64,000 nucleotides of DNA from Streptomyces sp. HNM0575 (lineage in GTDB: Bacteria > Actinomycetota > Actinomycetes > Streptomycetales > Streptomycetaceae). The position numbers and the translations under genes are program-made. The notes under the pieces were generated by a model that worked only from the letters and a program-made list of their open reading frames with translations, made no database searches and was not told where the DNA came from. Shown piece by piece: positions 50,209 through 62,841 of the stretch (position 1 is its first letter; every line of letters starts with the position of its first letter). The stretch spans positions 434,001 through 498,000 of the forward strand of contig NZ_JAASAG010000004.1 of NCBI RefSeq assembly GCF_012726265.1, in the 5' to 3' direction.

Positions 50209-51378
50209 ATGGACATTCGGTCGACGGCAGACGGCAGCGGCACCCTCGACGAGGCGCTGGAGCGGGTGCACCGCAGCGGCCCCGAGCGCGAGGGCTGGCT
50301 GAGCAACCACGCGCCGATGGCCGTGGAGGCGCTGGTGCTGCACGGTCACGCACCGTCGGTGCACCGCTGGCTCGACGGCTACCGGGACAAGCTGGAGGAG
50401 ATGCCGGCGCCCTCCGCCCGCGTGACCGACGACGGCTGGCAGGAGGCGCTGGGCGATCCGCGCCGGCTGGCCGACTGGATCGCCTACTTCCAGCGGGCAC
50501 TTGAGGACCGGCCGTGGCGCGAGGTGCTGGCCGAGTGGTGGCCGCGGCTGCTTCCGGGCATCAGCGCGGCCGCGACGCACGGCGTGATCCGCGTGGGCCA
50601 CGCCGTGCGGACGCTGCTCGGCGAAGAGGCAGCGGCCGGGGCCCGGGACCGCGCCGGGGCCGGGAGCATCGCACGGGACGACGCCGGAGCCACCGCGCGG
50701 CAGGAGACCTTCCGGCCCTCCCCCGTCTCCCCGAGGGTGACCGAACTGGCCCACGCCCTCGGCTACTGGGCGGCGCGCCACTCGGCCCTGCCCCGCATCC
50801 GCTCCCTGCCCGCCGAACGCTCCTACGCCGCCGGGCTCGCGGCGGTGCCCCGCGTCGACGACCAGAGCGGCGGCATCCGCGAACGGCTGGCCCGCATCAC
50901 GGCGCTTCCCGCCCGTACGGGAGCGACGGGCCGGGAGCCGGACCCCGCACAGGCACGGCGGGCCCTGGAGGAGCTGGTACGAGCGGCCACCCACCGCTAC
51001 GCGACACACGCGCACGGCTCGCCCGTGATGCTCGTGCACGCGGCGACCGCGCCGAACGCCGTGCTGCGTACGCTGCCCGCCCTGCCCGGGCGGCTGTGGC
51101 TGCCGAGCCTGGACGCGGCATGGTCGGCGGCAACGGCGGTGACCGCCTCCTACACCCCGGCCGCCGCGGCGCCGCCGCCCGCGACCGCCGCGGGGCTCAC
51201 CGCCGGGGAGGTCTTCGAACGGGCCGCCGCGCACGGCGACGAGCACGCCATCAAGCTCACCGACACGGCCCTGGACGTGGCGGCCATGGACGCGGACGCC
51301 GACCACGGCACCGTGGAGACCGCTCCCGCCTTCGCCGCCGCGCTGCGCGCCCTCGAACTGATCGACCCGGCCCTCTGA
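50209..51378 (+). CDS. Questin oxidase-like protein
   Basis: A 389-residue protein resembling the questin oxidase family (AflY/GedK type), known for Baeyer-Villiger-like oxidation in fungal polyketide pathways. HAPMAVEALVLHGHAPSVHR near residue 35 and ISAAATHGVIRVGHAVRTLL near residue 122 are the conserved His-rich helical blocks, and HAIKLTDTALDVAAMDADAD lies near the end. No FAD or NAD motif is visible, as is usual for this family. It carries two low-complexity inserts (about 148-170 and 310-330). No biosynthetic cluster surrounds it, so its substrate is unknown. Confidence 0.72.
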   Translation: MDIRSTADGSGTLDEALERVHRSGPEREGWLSNHAPMAVEALVLHGHAPSVHRWLDGYRDKLEEMPAPSARVTDDGWQEALGDPRRLADWIAYFQRALEDRPWREVLAEWWPRLLPGISAAATHGVIRVGHAVRTLLGEEAAAGARDRAGAGSIARDDAGATARQETFRPSPVSPRVTELAHALGYWAARHSALPRIRSLPAERSYAAGLAAVPRVDDQSGGIRERLARITALPARTGATGREPDPAQARRALEELVRAATHRYATHAHGSPVMLVHAATAPNAVLRTLPALPGRLWLPSLDAAWSAATAVTASYTPAAAAPPPATAAGLTAGEVFERAAAHGDEHAIKLTDTALDVAAMDADADHGTVETAPAFAAALRALELIDPAL

Positions 51379-51440
51379 GCGCTCCGCCCGGCACACCGGC
51401 ACGCAGCACCACGTGGCCCGCACCGCCCCGGCGCCACCGC

Positions 51441-51971
51441 TCAGAGCTCCGCGGCGAAGATCCCGTACGAGCGCTCGTCGAAGAGCACGAACCGCACCTC
51501 GTCGAAGCCGCCGCCGTCCGCCGACTCCTCCCGTACGGCGGCGACGGCGATACGGGCCCCGTCGTCCAGCGGCCAGCCGTAGACACCGGTGGAGACCGCC
51601 GGGAACGCGACCGTGCGGGCGCCCAACTCCCGGGCGACGCGCAGCGATTCGCGGTAACAGGACGCCAGGAGGTGGGAACGGTCCTCGCTCTTCGCCCAGA
51701 CCGGGCCGACGGTGTGGATCACCCAGCGGGCCGGCAGCCGCCCCGCCGTCGTCGCCACGGCCTCCCCGGTCGGCAGGCCCTTCCCGTAGCGGGAGGAGCG
51801 CAGCTCCCGGCACTCGGCCAGGATGGCGGGGCCGCCCTTGCGGTGGATGGCGCCGTCGACTCCCCCGCCGCCCAGCAGCGAGGAGTTGGCGGCGTTGACC
51901 ACCGCGTCTACGTCCTGTTCGGTGATGTCGCCCTGCACGATCGTGATGCCGGCGTTCGTCGGATTCGGCAT
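51441..51971 (-). CDS. O-acetyl-ADP-ribose deacetylase (macro domain)
   Basis: A 176-residue macro-domain protein of the YmdB/MacroD type. [20 protein letters not shown] and [20 protein letters not shown] form the ADP-ribose site, with the catalytic Asp/Asn pair. [20 protein letters not shown] is the second substrate loop. It hydrolyses O-acetyl-ADP-ribose or removes ADP-ribose from proteins. The start is ATG 51971, with GAGG about 8 bases ahead; ATG 51980 is a three-codon alternative. It converges on the questin-oxidase-like gene. Confidence 0.9.
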   Translation of the reverse strand: MPNPTNAGITIVQGDITEQDVDAVVNAANSSLLGGGGVDGAIHRKGGPAILAECRELRSSRYGKGLPTGEAVATTAGRLPARWVIHTVGPVWAKSEDRSHLLASCYRESLRVARELGARTVAFPAVSTGVYGWPLDDGARIAVAAVREESADGGGFDEVRFVLFDERSYGIFAAEL

Positions 51972-52115
51972 ACGGGTCATCCTCGCACCGGGCGGCGTCA
52001 TTGCGCGCACCTGTGGCGGCCCGCGCGCACCCTGGCAGCCACCATGGCCGTGGGATAGCTTGCGTCAGCCAGCCGTGCCCGAAACCGACCGCCGCCTCCG
52101 GAAGGACACCCGCCG

Positions 52116-53411
52116 ATGTCCCGCGCTCCCTCCCGCCGTTCGGTCTTCCTCGGCGGCACGGCCGCTGCCCTCGGCGCCCCGCTGCTCACCGCCAGCACCG
52201 CCGCCGCGGCTGCCCCCGGGCGCGTGTCCGCCGCCCGCGGCAAGGTCGTCACGGGCGCCGAGTCCGGGGCGGCGTCCGGCTGGAAGCTGCTGCGCGGCCG
52301 CAAGGTCGGCGTGGTCAGCAACCCCACGGGCGTACTGCCCGACACCAGCCACGTCGTGGACTCGATGGCCGCGCGCAAGGAGCTGAACATCGTCGGGGTC
52401 TTCGGCCCGGAGCACGGCTTCCGCGGCAGCGCCCAAGCGGGCGAGTCAGAGCCGGAGTTCGAGGATCCGCGCACCGGACTGACGGTCTACGACGCATACG
52501 GCGCGGACGCGGCGAAGATGACCGGGCTGTTCCGCAAGGCGGGCGCCGACACGATCGTCTTCGACATCCAGGACGTGGGCGTCCGCTTCTACACCTACAT
52601 CTGGACCATGTACCAGGCGATGGTCGCCGCCCGCGACATCGGCGCCGCGTTCGTCGTCCTGGACCGCCCCAACCCGATCGGGCGGCGGGCCGACGGCCCG
52701 ATGATGACGAAGGACTTCACCTCGGGCGTCGGCCTGAAGCCGATCATCCAGCAGCACGGCCTCACCGTCGGCGAGCTGGCCCGCTACTTCAACGGTGAGC
52801 TGCTGCCCGGCGAGGGCAAGGGCGGCAAGGCGGAGCTCGATGTCGTACGGGTCCGCGGCTGGGCCCCCTCGGCACCGGCGCAGGAGACCGGGCTGCCCTG
52901 GGTGCCGCCGTCGCCGAACATGCCGTTCCCCGACACGGCGACCGTCTACGCGGGCACCGGCTACTTCGAGGGCACCAACCTCTCCGAGGGGCGCGGCACC
53001 ACGCGCCCCTTCGAGTTCGTCGGCGCCCCGTATCTGGACTACCGCTACAGCGACCGTCTCAACTCCCGCGGGCTGCCCGGCGTCCGCTTCCGCGAGGGCT
53101 ACTTCGTGCCCACCTTCAGCAAGCACGAGGGCAAGACCTGCGCGGGCGTCCAGCTGCACGTCACCGACCCGCGCAGCTACCGGCCGGTGCCGACGGCCGT
53201 GGCGATGCTGGCGGAGGCGGCGCGCTACGACGGCTTCGCGTGGCGCAAGGACGACGACCCGCGCCCGTACTGGATCGACAAGCTCTCCGGGTCGACGCGG
53301 CTGCGGAAGATGCTCGACGCGGGCAAGGACGTACGCGAGATCACGGCCGCCTGGGAGGACGAGGTCCGCGCCTTCGACCGGACGCGCAGGGAGTACTTCC
53401 TCTACCGCTGA
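52116..53411 (+). CDS. Secreted exo-beta-N-acetylmuramidase (NamZ, DUF1343)
   Basis: A 431-residue DUF1343/GH171 protein. SRRSVFLGG and the following hydrophobic core form a twin-arginine signal ending near ASTAAAAA. The family's active-site region includes VGVFGPEHGFRGSAQAGES near residue 92 and FDIQDVGVRFYTYIWTMYQA. VLDRPNPIGRRADGP, PSPNMPFPDTATVYAGTGYF and EGTNLSEGRGTTRPFE are the other conserved blocks. NamZ enzymes release N-acetylmuramic acid from the ends of peptidoglycan glycans, so a role in wall recycling or in feeding on other bacteria's walls is likely. It is transcribed from a -10 TAGCTT near 52056. Confidence 0.9.
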   Translation: MSRAPSRRSVFLGGTAAALGAPLLTASTAAAAAPGRVSAARGKVVTGAESGAASGWKLLRGRKVGVVSNPTGVLPDTSHVVDSMAARKELNIVGVFGPEHGFRGSAQAGESEPEFEDPRTGLTVYDAYGADAAKMTGLFRKAGADTIVFDIQDVGVRFYTYIWTMYQAMVAARDIGAAFVVLDRPNPIGRRADGPMMTKDFTSGVGLKPIIQQHGLTVGELARYFNGELLPGEGKGGKAELDVVRVRGWAPSAPAQETGLPWVPPSPNMPFPDTATVYAGTGYFEGTNLSEGRGTTRPFEFVGAPYLDYRYSDRLNSRGLPGVRFREGYFVPTFSKHEGKTCAGVQLHVTDPRSYRPVPTAVAMLAEAARYDGFAWRKDDDPRPYWIDKLSGSTRLRKMLDAGKDVREITAAWEDEVRAFDRTRREYFLYR

Positions 53412-53523
53412 CTCCAGCCGCTGGCTCCTGCCGCGGACTCCGTACGGCAGGCGGGGCCGCCGCCACATGCGAACGGTCGGCCTCCACCGGCCCGGCCCGT
53501 CCCGCCGTGCGGCGGCGCCCCGC

Positions 53524-55973
<2,450 letters not shown>

Positions 55974-57752
55974 AGGAAGACCAGCACGCACATCAGCAGC
56001 AGCAGCGCCAGGCTCCAGCCGACGACCTTCCTCAGCAGTTCGGGCTCCCGTCCGCCCAGGCCGGTCGCCGCGGCGGCGATGGCGAGGTTCTGCGGGGAGA
56101 GCATCTTGCCGAGGACACCGCCGGAGCTGTTGGCCGCGGCGAGCAGCTCCGGGGCGTAGCCGGAGTTCTTGGCGGCCGTCACCTGGAGGATGCCGAACAG
56201 GGCGTTGGAGGAGGTGTCGGAGCCGGTGACCGCGACTCCGAGCCAGCCCAGCACCGGCGACAGGAACGCCAGCGCGGCTCCCGCGCCGGCGATGAAGTGG
56301 CCGATGGTGGAGGTCTGGCCGGACAGGTTCATCACATAGGCCAGGGCGAGCACCGTGGCCACGGTGAGGATCGCCCACCGCAGCTGGCGCAGGGTCCGTC
56401 CGTACGAACGCACCGCGACGCCGGGCGAGATGGCCAGCAGGACCGCGGTGAGGACGCCGCTCAGCAGCAGCATCGTGCCGGTCGCGGGCAGCCAGTCGAA
56501 CTTGAAGACCGTGGAGGCCGCGGCCTTGCCGGTGATCGGGTCGGCGACATGCAGTCCGGGCCAGCCGAAGAGCACGGTGCCCTTCGCCAGTACGGCCTTG
56601 ACGGGCGGGATCTGGCTGACCGCGAAGATGACGATGATCACGATGTACGGCAGGTAAGCGTGGACTGCGGCACGCCTGCCGTCCTGGACTTCGGTGCCGG
56701 CGGCCGTGCCGCTGTCCGTGCCCGGCTCCGCGGCGGTGTCCGTGCCGGAGGGCTGAGTCCGGGTGGCGGGCTGCGCACCGGAGGCGCCGCCGCCCGTACC
56801 GCCCGCACCGCCGGAGGCGCCCGTACCGCCCGCGCCGTCCGCTGCCGGAGCGCCGTCCGCCCCGTCGCCGGAGGCTCCGTCCACCGCAGAGGCGGGGACC
56901 GAGGGGATCGTCGTCGTCCGCATCACGAGCACCAGCACGCCGACCGACACGAGCGCCGCCACGACGTCGGTCAGCTCGACGGAGATGTAGTTCGAGGTGA
57001 CGAACTGGGCCACGGCGAAGGAGAGTCCGCACGCCAGCGCGGGCCACCACGTCTGCCGCACACCGCGCCGTCCGTCGACGAGGAAGACCAGCAGCACCGG
57101 CACGACCGCGGCCAGCAGCGGCGTCTGGCGGCCCACCGTGGAGGAGACGTCCTCAAGCGGCAGGCCCGTCAGCGAGGCGAGGGTGACGACGGGCGTGCCC
57201 ATCGCACCGAAGGCCACGGGCGCGGTGTTGGCCACCAGCGCGACCGTCGCCGCCTTGAAGGGCCTGAAGCCCAGGGCTATGAGCATCACCGAGCTGATGG
57301 CGACGGGCGCACCGAAACCCGCCAGCGCCTCCAGCAGCGCACCGAAGCAGAAGGCGACGATGACGGCCTGGAGCCGCTGGTCGTCGGAGAGCTTGCCGAA
57401 CGAGCGGCGCAGCACTTCGAAGTGCCCCGTGTCCACGGTCATCTGGTAGATCCACAGGGCGTTGACCACGATCCACATGATCGGGAAGAGCCCGAACAAG
57501 GCGCCCAGCACCGCCGAGTCGAGGCTCTGCCCCACGGGCATCCCGTACGCGGCGACCGCGACGACGATCGATGTGGCGAGCGCGGCCAGCGCGGAGAGCC
57601 ATGCCTGGACGCGCAGTACGCCCAGGAGCACGAAGAAGACGAGCAGCGGAAGGGCGGCGACGAGCGACGACCACCCCAGCGAGCCGCCCAGCGGGTCGAG
57701 TACGGGTTGGAACACGGTGCCTCCGGTGACGAGTTGGGACTCGGGGGACGAC

Positions 57753-59219
57753 TCACCAGGGCCTGACGCCGCGTATCGAGGCGTCGACGACCTGGACGGG
57801 GTGCAGCACGGGGAGCTGCTTGTCGAGATGGCGCGAGATCTGAAGCAGGCAGCCGGGGTTGGCGGTGACCACGGCGTCCGGGGCTGTGGAGCGTACGTTG
57901 TCCGCCTTGCGGCGGCCCAGCTCTTCGGCGGGCTCCGGCTGGATGAGGTTGTAGACGCCCGCGGAACCACAGCACATGTCGGCCTCGGGGATGTCGACGA
58001 CGTCCAGCTCGGGCACGGTGCTCAGCACCGCACGCGGCTGTTCGCGCACGCCCTGCGCGTGCGCGAGATGGCACGCCTCGTGGTGGGCGAGGCGCGCGGG
58101 CACGGGGTGGCGGGGCGCCGACGGTGGCAGTTCGGCGAGGATCTCGGAGATGTCGCGGACCTTGGCCGCGAACGCCTCTGCCCGCTCGCGGTACGCGGGG
58201 TCGTCCGCCAGCAGCCGCCCGTACTCCTTCAGCGCCGAGCCGCAGCCCGCGACGTTCACCACGATCGCGTCGACGTCGAGCGGTTCGAAGGTGTCGATGA
58301 GCCGCCGGGCACGGGCGGCGGCCTCCTCCTCGCGTCCCGCGTGCTCGCTGAGCGCGCCGCAGCAGCCCTGCTCGACGGGTGCGAGCACGTCGCAGCCCTC
58401 GGCGGTCAGCACACGCACCGTCGCCTCGTTGACCTGGGCGAAGAAGACCTGCTGCACGCAGCCCGTGACCATGCCGACGGTGCGGCGTGCGGTCGCGGGC
58501 GCCTGTGCCTGTACGTGTGCCTGTACTCGTGCCGCGGGCGGCGGCGTCCCCTGCGCTCGGTCGGTGGCCGTGTCCGTCTCCGTACTGGCCTGGGCACCGG
58601 CACCGGCACCGGCCGGGGCGGGGCCGTGCCCGGCAACCGCCGTGCTGCGCGCGGGCGTTCGCCGCAGCGCGGACCGCAGCGGCACGTCAGGCATCAGCGC
58701 CTCCAGCGCGCGCAGCCGAGCCGGCAGCCGCCCCAGCAGCCCCGCACGGCGCAGCGCCCGGCGGATGCCGAGCCGCTGGTAGACGGCGCCGAGCACGGCG
58801 GCGATCCGCAGCCGCCGCGGATAGGGGAAGAGGCGGAAGATCAGCTCCCGGAAGGCCCGGTCGGAGCGTGAGCGGTCCCAGTTGCGCTCGATCTGCGGCC
58901 GTACGGACTCGATGAGCCGGTCGTACTGCACACCCGACGGGCAGGCCGTCACACATGCCATGCAGCCCAGGCAGTTGTCGAAGTGGCCCACGGCGGCGGC
59001 GTCCAGCGGGGCCTCGCCGTCGTTGATGAGCTTCATCTGGTAGATGCGCCCGCGCGGCGAGTTCATCTCCTCGCCGGTCAGCTGGTACGTGGGGCAGGCG
59101 GGCAGGCAGAAGCCGCAGTGGACGCAGTCGGAGATGAGCTCCGGGGACGGCGGGCGGTGGGCGTCGAAGGCGCCGGCGGGATCCGGCGTCTCGTTCGTTC
59201 CACCGTGCTGCGTGGTCAT
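57753..59219 (-). CDS. glcF: Glycolate/lactate oxidase Fe-S subunit (GlcF)
   Basis: A 488-residue electron-transfer subunit. CVHCGFCLPACPTY (about residue 32) and NCLGCMACVTACPSGV (about residue 83) are two 4Fe-4S motifs. The C-terminal cysteine-rich domains follow, with EQGCCGALSEHAGREEE and ADMCCGSAGVYNLIQ. A linker at about 210-255 is low complexity (Ala/Gln/Thr). It takes electrons from GlcD/GlcE to the quinone pool. ATG 59219 is preceded by TAGGAG at 7 bases. It lies between glcE (91 bases) and lctP (37 bases). Confidence 0.92.
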   Translation of the reverse strand: MTTQHGGTNETPDPAGAFDAHRPPSPELISDCVHCGFCLPACPTYQLTGEEMNSPRGRIYQMKLINDGEAPLDAAAVGHFDNCLGCMACVTACPSGVQYDRLIESVRPQIERNWDRSRSDRAFRELIFRLFPYPRRLRIAAVLGAVYQRLGIRRALRRAGLLGRLPARLRALEALMPDVPLRSALRRTPARSTAVAGHGPAPAGAGAGAQASTETDTATDRAQGTPPPAARVQAHVQAQAPATARRTVGMVTGCVQQVFFAQVNEATVRVLTAEGCDVLAPVEQGCCGALSEHAGREEEAAARARRLIDTFEPLDVDAIVVNVAGCGSALKEYGRLLADDPAYRERAEAFAAKVRDISEILAELPPSAPRHPVPARLAHHEACHLAHAQGVREQPRAVLSTVPELDVVDIPEADMCCGSAGVYNLIQPEPAEELGRRKADNVRSTAPDAVVTANPGCLLQISRHLDKQLPVLHPVQVVDASIRGVRPW

Positions 59220-59310
59220 TTCGGTGCTCCTACGGACGGATTCGCTGTCGCGTGACGGGCGTGCGTACGGGCCGGGGCCGGGACTTGGGCCGGGGCCGCG
59301 GCCCGCCCGG

Positions 59311-60744
59311 TCAGAACCAGGGCGCGAAACGCCCCGGTGCACAGAGGTCGTCGGGGTCGAACTGCCGCTTGAGGGACCGCAGTACGGGGACCGAGGGCGG
59401 TGCCGGACCCCATGGCGAGGCGTGGGCGTCCACGCCCCGGCGCCGCCGCCGCAGCGTCACCGAGCCGCCCGCCTCGCGGACGGCCTCGCGCCACGACGTG
59501 AGGCACGCGGCGTGCTCCTCCACGTCGCCGTCGCGCAGCACGACGGTGTGCACGCCCTGCGCGACGCCGCTGAGGAATCTCGCCTCCACACCGCTGTCCC
59601 TGGTCAGTTCGTCCAGCCGCCGCACCAGGGCGGGCAGCCGTGCCGGGTGGGTTCCGGCGCGCAGCACGGTCTCGCCCTCCTCGCCGCGTACGAGAGCGGA
59701 GTGCCGCTGCCACACGGCGAGTTCGGCCTCGGGGCCGAGCACGCGGGCGGCCGCGAACCCGGCCAGCTGCGGCACGAGACGGCCGCGTACCGCAGTGCTC
59801 TCCTCGGTGCCGTGGAAGCGCACCAGAAGTTCCTGCCCGTCCCACTCGGCGGCGACCGGTTCCAGGGGCGAGCGCAGCACGGCGCGCGCAGCGTCGAGCG
59901 CCCGCCCGGCGTCGTCGACGGGCAGGGCCACGGTCGCCGTGGCGGCGGGCAAGGGGTGTACGCGCAGATTGAGGCGGACGACGAGACCGAAGGCGCCGAG
60001 CGAACCGTTCATCAGCTTCGCGAGGTCGTATCCGGCGACGTTCTTGATGACGTCGCCGCCCGTGCGGGCCACGGTGCCGTCGGGCAGCACGAGAGTCGCG
60101 CCGATCACGAGGTCGCCGATACCGCCGTACTTCAGCCGCCGCGGCCCGGCGTCACCGCAGGCCAGCAGCCCGCCAAGGGTCGCGCCGGCGTCGGCGGCGG
60201 GCGGGTCGACGGGCAGCCACTGGCCAGCGGGGGCCAGCTGTTCCTGTAGCCGGGCCAGCGGCATGCCGGCCTCGGCACCGACCGTCCAGTCCCCCGACGC
60301 GTGGCTGATCAGCCGGTCGAGGCCGGAGGTCTCCACGACGAGGCCGGGACCGGCCACGGGCCCGCCCCATTCGCGGGCCGTTCCCGCGCCCTCGAACAGC
60401 AGCGTCCGCCGCTCGCGCGCGGCGTCCGCGACGGCGTCGGCGGCCTCGGCGAGGCTCGACGGGCGCACCCGGGAGAGCGGCCGGGTGCCGCGGCCGGTCT
60501 CCTCCCCTGGCTCCCGCGACCCCGCTTCCCGCGGCTCGACCTTCGCGTCCGGCGCCCCCGACTCGCCTGCGGACGGCGGGACTTGGGCGGACTGGGCCGA
60601 CTGGGCCGACGTATCGGACGTGTCGGACGCGGCGGAACCTTCGGCGGCCGCGGACTTCCGGGCGTCCGTCTCCGCGGCCTTCCGGGCGCCCGCCTCCGCG
60701 CCCGGCACACCCGCCCGCAGCGTCCCCCGGGACTCCTCTGTCAC
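59311..60744 (-). CDS. glcE: Glycolate/lactate oxidase FAD subunit (GlcE)
   Basis: A 477-residue PCMH-type FAD protein. LLFEGAGTAREWGG, DPPAADAGATLGGLLACGDA and GGDVIKNVAGYDLAKLMNGS are the FAD-binding blocks. GSLGAFGLVVRLNLRVHPLP follows, and RQFDPDDLCAPGRF ends the protein. The first 80 residues are low complexity with short repeats (SDTSDTSAQSAQSAQ), beyond the usual family length of about 350-400. I choose GTG 60744 because GAGGTGA lies 7 bases ahead; GTG 60765 overlaps the glcD stop (GTGA) but has poor spacing. The gene overlaps or abuts glcD. Confidence 0.87.
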   Translation of the reverse strand: MTEESRGTLRAGVPGAEAGARKAAETDARKSAAAEGSAASDTSDTSAQSAQSAQVPPSAGESGAPDAKVEPREAGSREPGEETGRGTRPLSRVRPSSLAEAADAVADAARERRTLLFEGAGTAREWGGPVAGPGLVVETSGLDRLISHASGDWTVGAEAGMPLARLQEQLAPAGQWLPVDPPAADAGATLGGLLACGDAGPRRLKYGGIGDLVIGATLVLPDGTVARTGGDVIKNVAGYDLAKLMNGSLGAFGLVVRLNLRVHPLPAATATVALPVDDAGRALDAARAVLRSPLEPVAAEWDGQELLVRFHGTEESTAVRGRLVPQLAGFAAARVLGPEAELAVWQRHSALVRGEEGETVLRAGTHPARLPALVRRLDELTRDSGVEARFLSGVAQGVHTVVLRDGDVEEHAACLTSWREAVREAGGSVTLRRRRRGVDAHASPWGPAPPSVPVLRSLKRQFDPDDLCAPGRFAPWF

Positions 60745-60761
60745 CTCTGTGTCACCTCGTC

Positions 60762-62213
60762 TCACAACCTCTCGATCACGCCGGCCGCCTCCAGCGGATG
60801 CGGCCGGTAGCGTCCGGGCGCCTCGCCGCACAGCCGCGGAGTGGGCAGCACCTTGCCGGGATTGGCCAGTCCGTCGGGGTCGAAAGCGGAGCGCAGCCGC
60901 CCCATCACGGCAAGGTCGGTCTCCCCGAACATCTCCGGCATCGAACACGCCTTGTCCAGGCCGATGCCGTGCTCGCCGCTGAGCGAACCGCCCAGCTCCA
61001 CGCACATCTCGGCGATCTCGGCGGCCAGCTTCTCGGCGCGCTCCGACTCCCCCGCCTGCTCGTCGAAGAGCACCAGCGGGTGCAGATTGCCGTCTCCCGC
61101 GTGGAAGACGTTGGCCACCCGCAGCCCCTCGGCGGCGGACATCGCGGCGATACGGCTCAGCGCCTCGGACAGCCGGGTGCGCGGTACGACGCCGTCCTGC
61201 ACGAAGTAGTCCGGGCTGATGCGGCCCATGGCTGCGAACGCGGCCTTGCGGCCCTTCCAGATCAGCGCCCGCTCACCGGCGGTCGTGGCGATCCGTACGT
61301 TCGAGGTGCCCTTGTCGTGGCACAGCGCCACGACCTTCTCGAACTGCTCGTCGCATTCGTGCTCCATGCCGTCGAGTTCGACGACGAGCGCCGCCGTCGC
61401 GTCGAGGCTGTAACCGGCGTGCACCGCGGCCTCGCACGCCTCGATCGCGAGGGAGTCCAGCATCTCCACCGCGGCGGGCACGATCCCGGACGCCATGATC
61501 GCGCTGACGGCCTCCCCAGCGGCCTCCACCGTGGGGAAGTCGGCGACCAGGGTGCGCACGCTCTCCGGCGTGCGCAGCAGCCGCACGGTGATCTCGGTGG
61601 CGATGCCGAGCGTGCCCTCGGAGCCGATGAACAGCCCGCGCAGATCCGGACCGGCCGTTTCCGGGGCGTCGCCCCCGAGTTCGGTGACGGTGCCGTCCGG
61701 GAGCACCACGCGCAGGGCGGTCACGTGGTGCACGGTGAAGCCGTACTTGACGCAGTGGGCGCCGCCCGAGTTCTCCGCGACGTTCCCGCCGATGGTGCAC
61801 ACGACCTGGCTCGAGGGGTCCGGCGCGTAGTAGAGACCGTGGGCACCGGCGACGCGTGAGATCTCGGCGTTGGTGACGCCGGGCTGAAGGACCATCCGCC
61901 GGTCCTCCGGATCGAGGTCCAGCACCTGCCGCATCCGCGCCAGTGAGATCACCACTCCCTGCGCGACGGGCACCGCTCCCCCCGACAGCCCCGTGCCGGC
62001 GCCGCGTGCGACGAACGGCAGTCCGGCCCGCGCGCACAGCGAGACGGCGGCGGCGACCTCCTCGGTGCTGCGCGGCAATACGACCAGGGCGGGGACTTCA
62101 CGGAAGCCTGTGAGCCCGTCACACTCGTAGGTCCGCAGCTGAAGCGGATCCGTCAGCACGGCATCGGCCCCGAGCGCGGCTTCGAACTCACGGCGCAGTG
62201 CGGTGTCGATCAT
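60762..62213 (-). CDS. glcD: Glycolate/lactate oxidase catalytic FAD subunit (GlcD)
   Basis: A 483-residue flavoprotein of the GlcD/D-lactate dehydrogenase family. LPFVARGAGTGLSGGAVPVA, CTIGGNVAENSGGAHCVKYG and LFIGSEGTLGIATEITVRLL are the FAD domain blocks. ANVFHAGDGNLHPLVLFDEQ, SLSGEHGIGLDKA and FDPDGLANPGKVLP form the substrate and C-terminal motifs. It oxidises glycolate or D-lactate; sequence alone does not separate them. ATG 62213 has GGAGG 9 bases ahead. It is the first gene of the operon, under the promoter at 62317-62345. Confidence 0.93.
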   Translation of the reverse strand: MIDTALRREFEAALGADAVLTDPLQLRTYECDGLTGFREVPALVVLPRSTEEVAAAVSLCARAGLPFVARGAGTGLSGGAVPVAQGVVISLARMRQVLDLDPEDRRMVLQPGVTNAEISRVAGAHGLYYAPDPSSQVVCTIGGNVAENSGGAHCVKYGFTVHHVTALRVVLPDGTVTELGGDAPETAGPDLRGLFIGSEGTLGIATEITVRLLRTPESVRTLVADFPTVEAAGEAVSAIMASGIVPAAVEMLDSLAIEACEAAVHAGYSLDATAALVVELDGMEHECDEQFEKVVALCHDKGTSNVRIATTAGERALIWKGRKAAFAAMGRISPDYFVQDGVVPRTRLSEALSRIAAMSAAEGLRVANVFHAGDGNLHPLVLFDEQAGESERAEKLAAEIAEMCVELGGSLSGEHGIGLDKACSMPEMFGETDLAVMGRLRSAFDPDGLANPGKVLPTPRLCGEAPGRYRPHPLEAAGVIERL

Positions 62214-62316
62214 GGCACCGAGCCTCCAGACCCGTAGATCCTCCGACGTGACGGCAGTTCGGCGAATTCCGGAGTTGCGAACTTCCGAATTCCGGTATTC
62301 AACGACCGCGTCACGG

Positions 62317-62364
62317 AACCTAGGGTCGTTGCATCTATGCGTCAACCCTTCGTTGCATCCATGT
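62317..62364 (-). promoter_or_regulatory. glcD promoter with two GntR-type sites
   Basis: Read leftward: -35 TTGACG (62345-62340), 17-base spacer, -10 TAGGTT (62322-62317). The direct repeat TCGTTGCATCYATG occurs at 62326-62339 and 62350-62363, 24 bases apart. The first copy fills the spacer, the second lies just upstream of the -35. Each contains a GCAT-N2-ATG[CT] inverted repeat. The related element at 55261-55276 lies beside the gntR-type gene. Confidence 0.7.
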
Positions 62365-62488
62365 TTCACAACGACTTCGCCGCTGCCCGTGAGCGCCGCC
62401 CGCGATGCCCGTGCGAGGACCGCCGCGCTCGCGGAGTCCTCCGGCGTCCGCCGGTACCGCGATCGGACGTCCCGGGCCATTGCATGCG

Positions 62489-62543
62489 AAAAGCCCCCGA
62501 CCACCGCCCTGGGGCTGCGGTGACGGCGGGGCAGCAAGGGCTT
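62489..62543 (-). terminator. Stem-loop with T-run for leftward transcripts
   Basis: Nested pairs AAGCCC/GGGCTT (62491-62496, 62538-62543) and CACCGC/GCGGTG (62502-62507, 62517-62522). On the leftward transcript the stem is followed by TTTT. It would stop transcription arriving from the lipoprotein gene before the glcD promoter. The rest of the 628-base gap between glcD and the lipoprotein gene contains the glcD promoter and a second stem-loop, with no gene I can support. Confidence 0.5.
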
Positions 62544-62613
62544 GCGGGAGCCGTGAGCGACTTCTGAGGGGGGCCTGACGGCCGCCCGGCGGACAGCCGG
62601 ACCATGACAGGCG

Positions 62614-62644
62614 AACGGCTCCCTCCGGACGGGAGAGAGCCGTT
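62614..62644. terminator. Stem-loop downstream of the lipoprotein gene
   Basis: AACGGCTC (62614-62621) and GAGCCGTT (62637-62644) pair perfectly, with further CCTCC/GGGAG pairing inside. It lies about 200 bases beyond the lipoprotein stop codon. Confidence 0.5.
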
Positions 62645-62841
62645 GAGCAATTCGCCGCACGAGGAATTCCCCGTGCGCGCACGGCAGTTGGCGCCTGGAA
62701 CCCCTCAGGGCCCGCCGCCCCGGCCGCCGATGAGACGGTCACGGGAGCGCGGGCCCTGGAGGAACGTGCCTGCTTCGCCTGCCGCTGAAGGCCGTACGCC
62801 GCGGAAGACCACCTGTCACGCGGGGCCGGCGGCCTCGGAGG

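Noticed and set aside
60745..60765. GTG 60765 as glcE start (GTGA overlap with glcD)
   Set aside because: The purine-rich site is only two bases away, whereas GTG 60744 has GAGGTGA at a normal distance. It remains possible.
62335..62742. 135-codon leftward frame between glcD and the lipoprotein gene
   Set aside because: It covers the glcD promoter region and two stem-loops, and has no ribosome-binding site or recognisable protein features.
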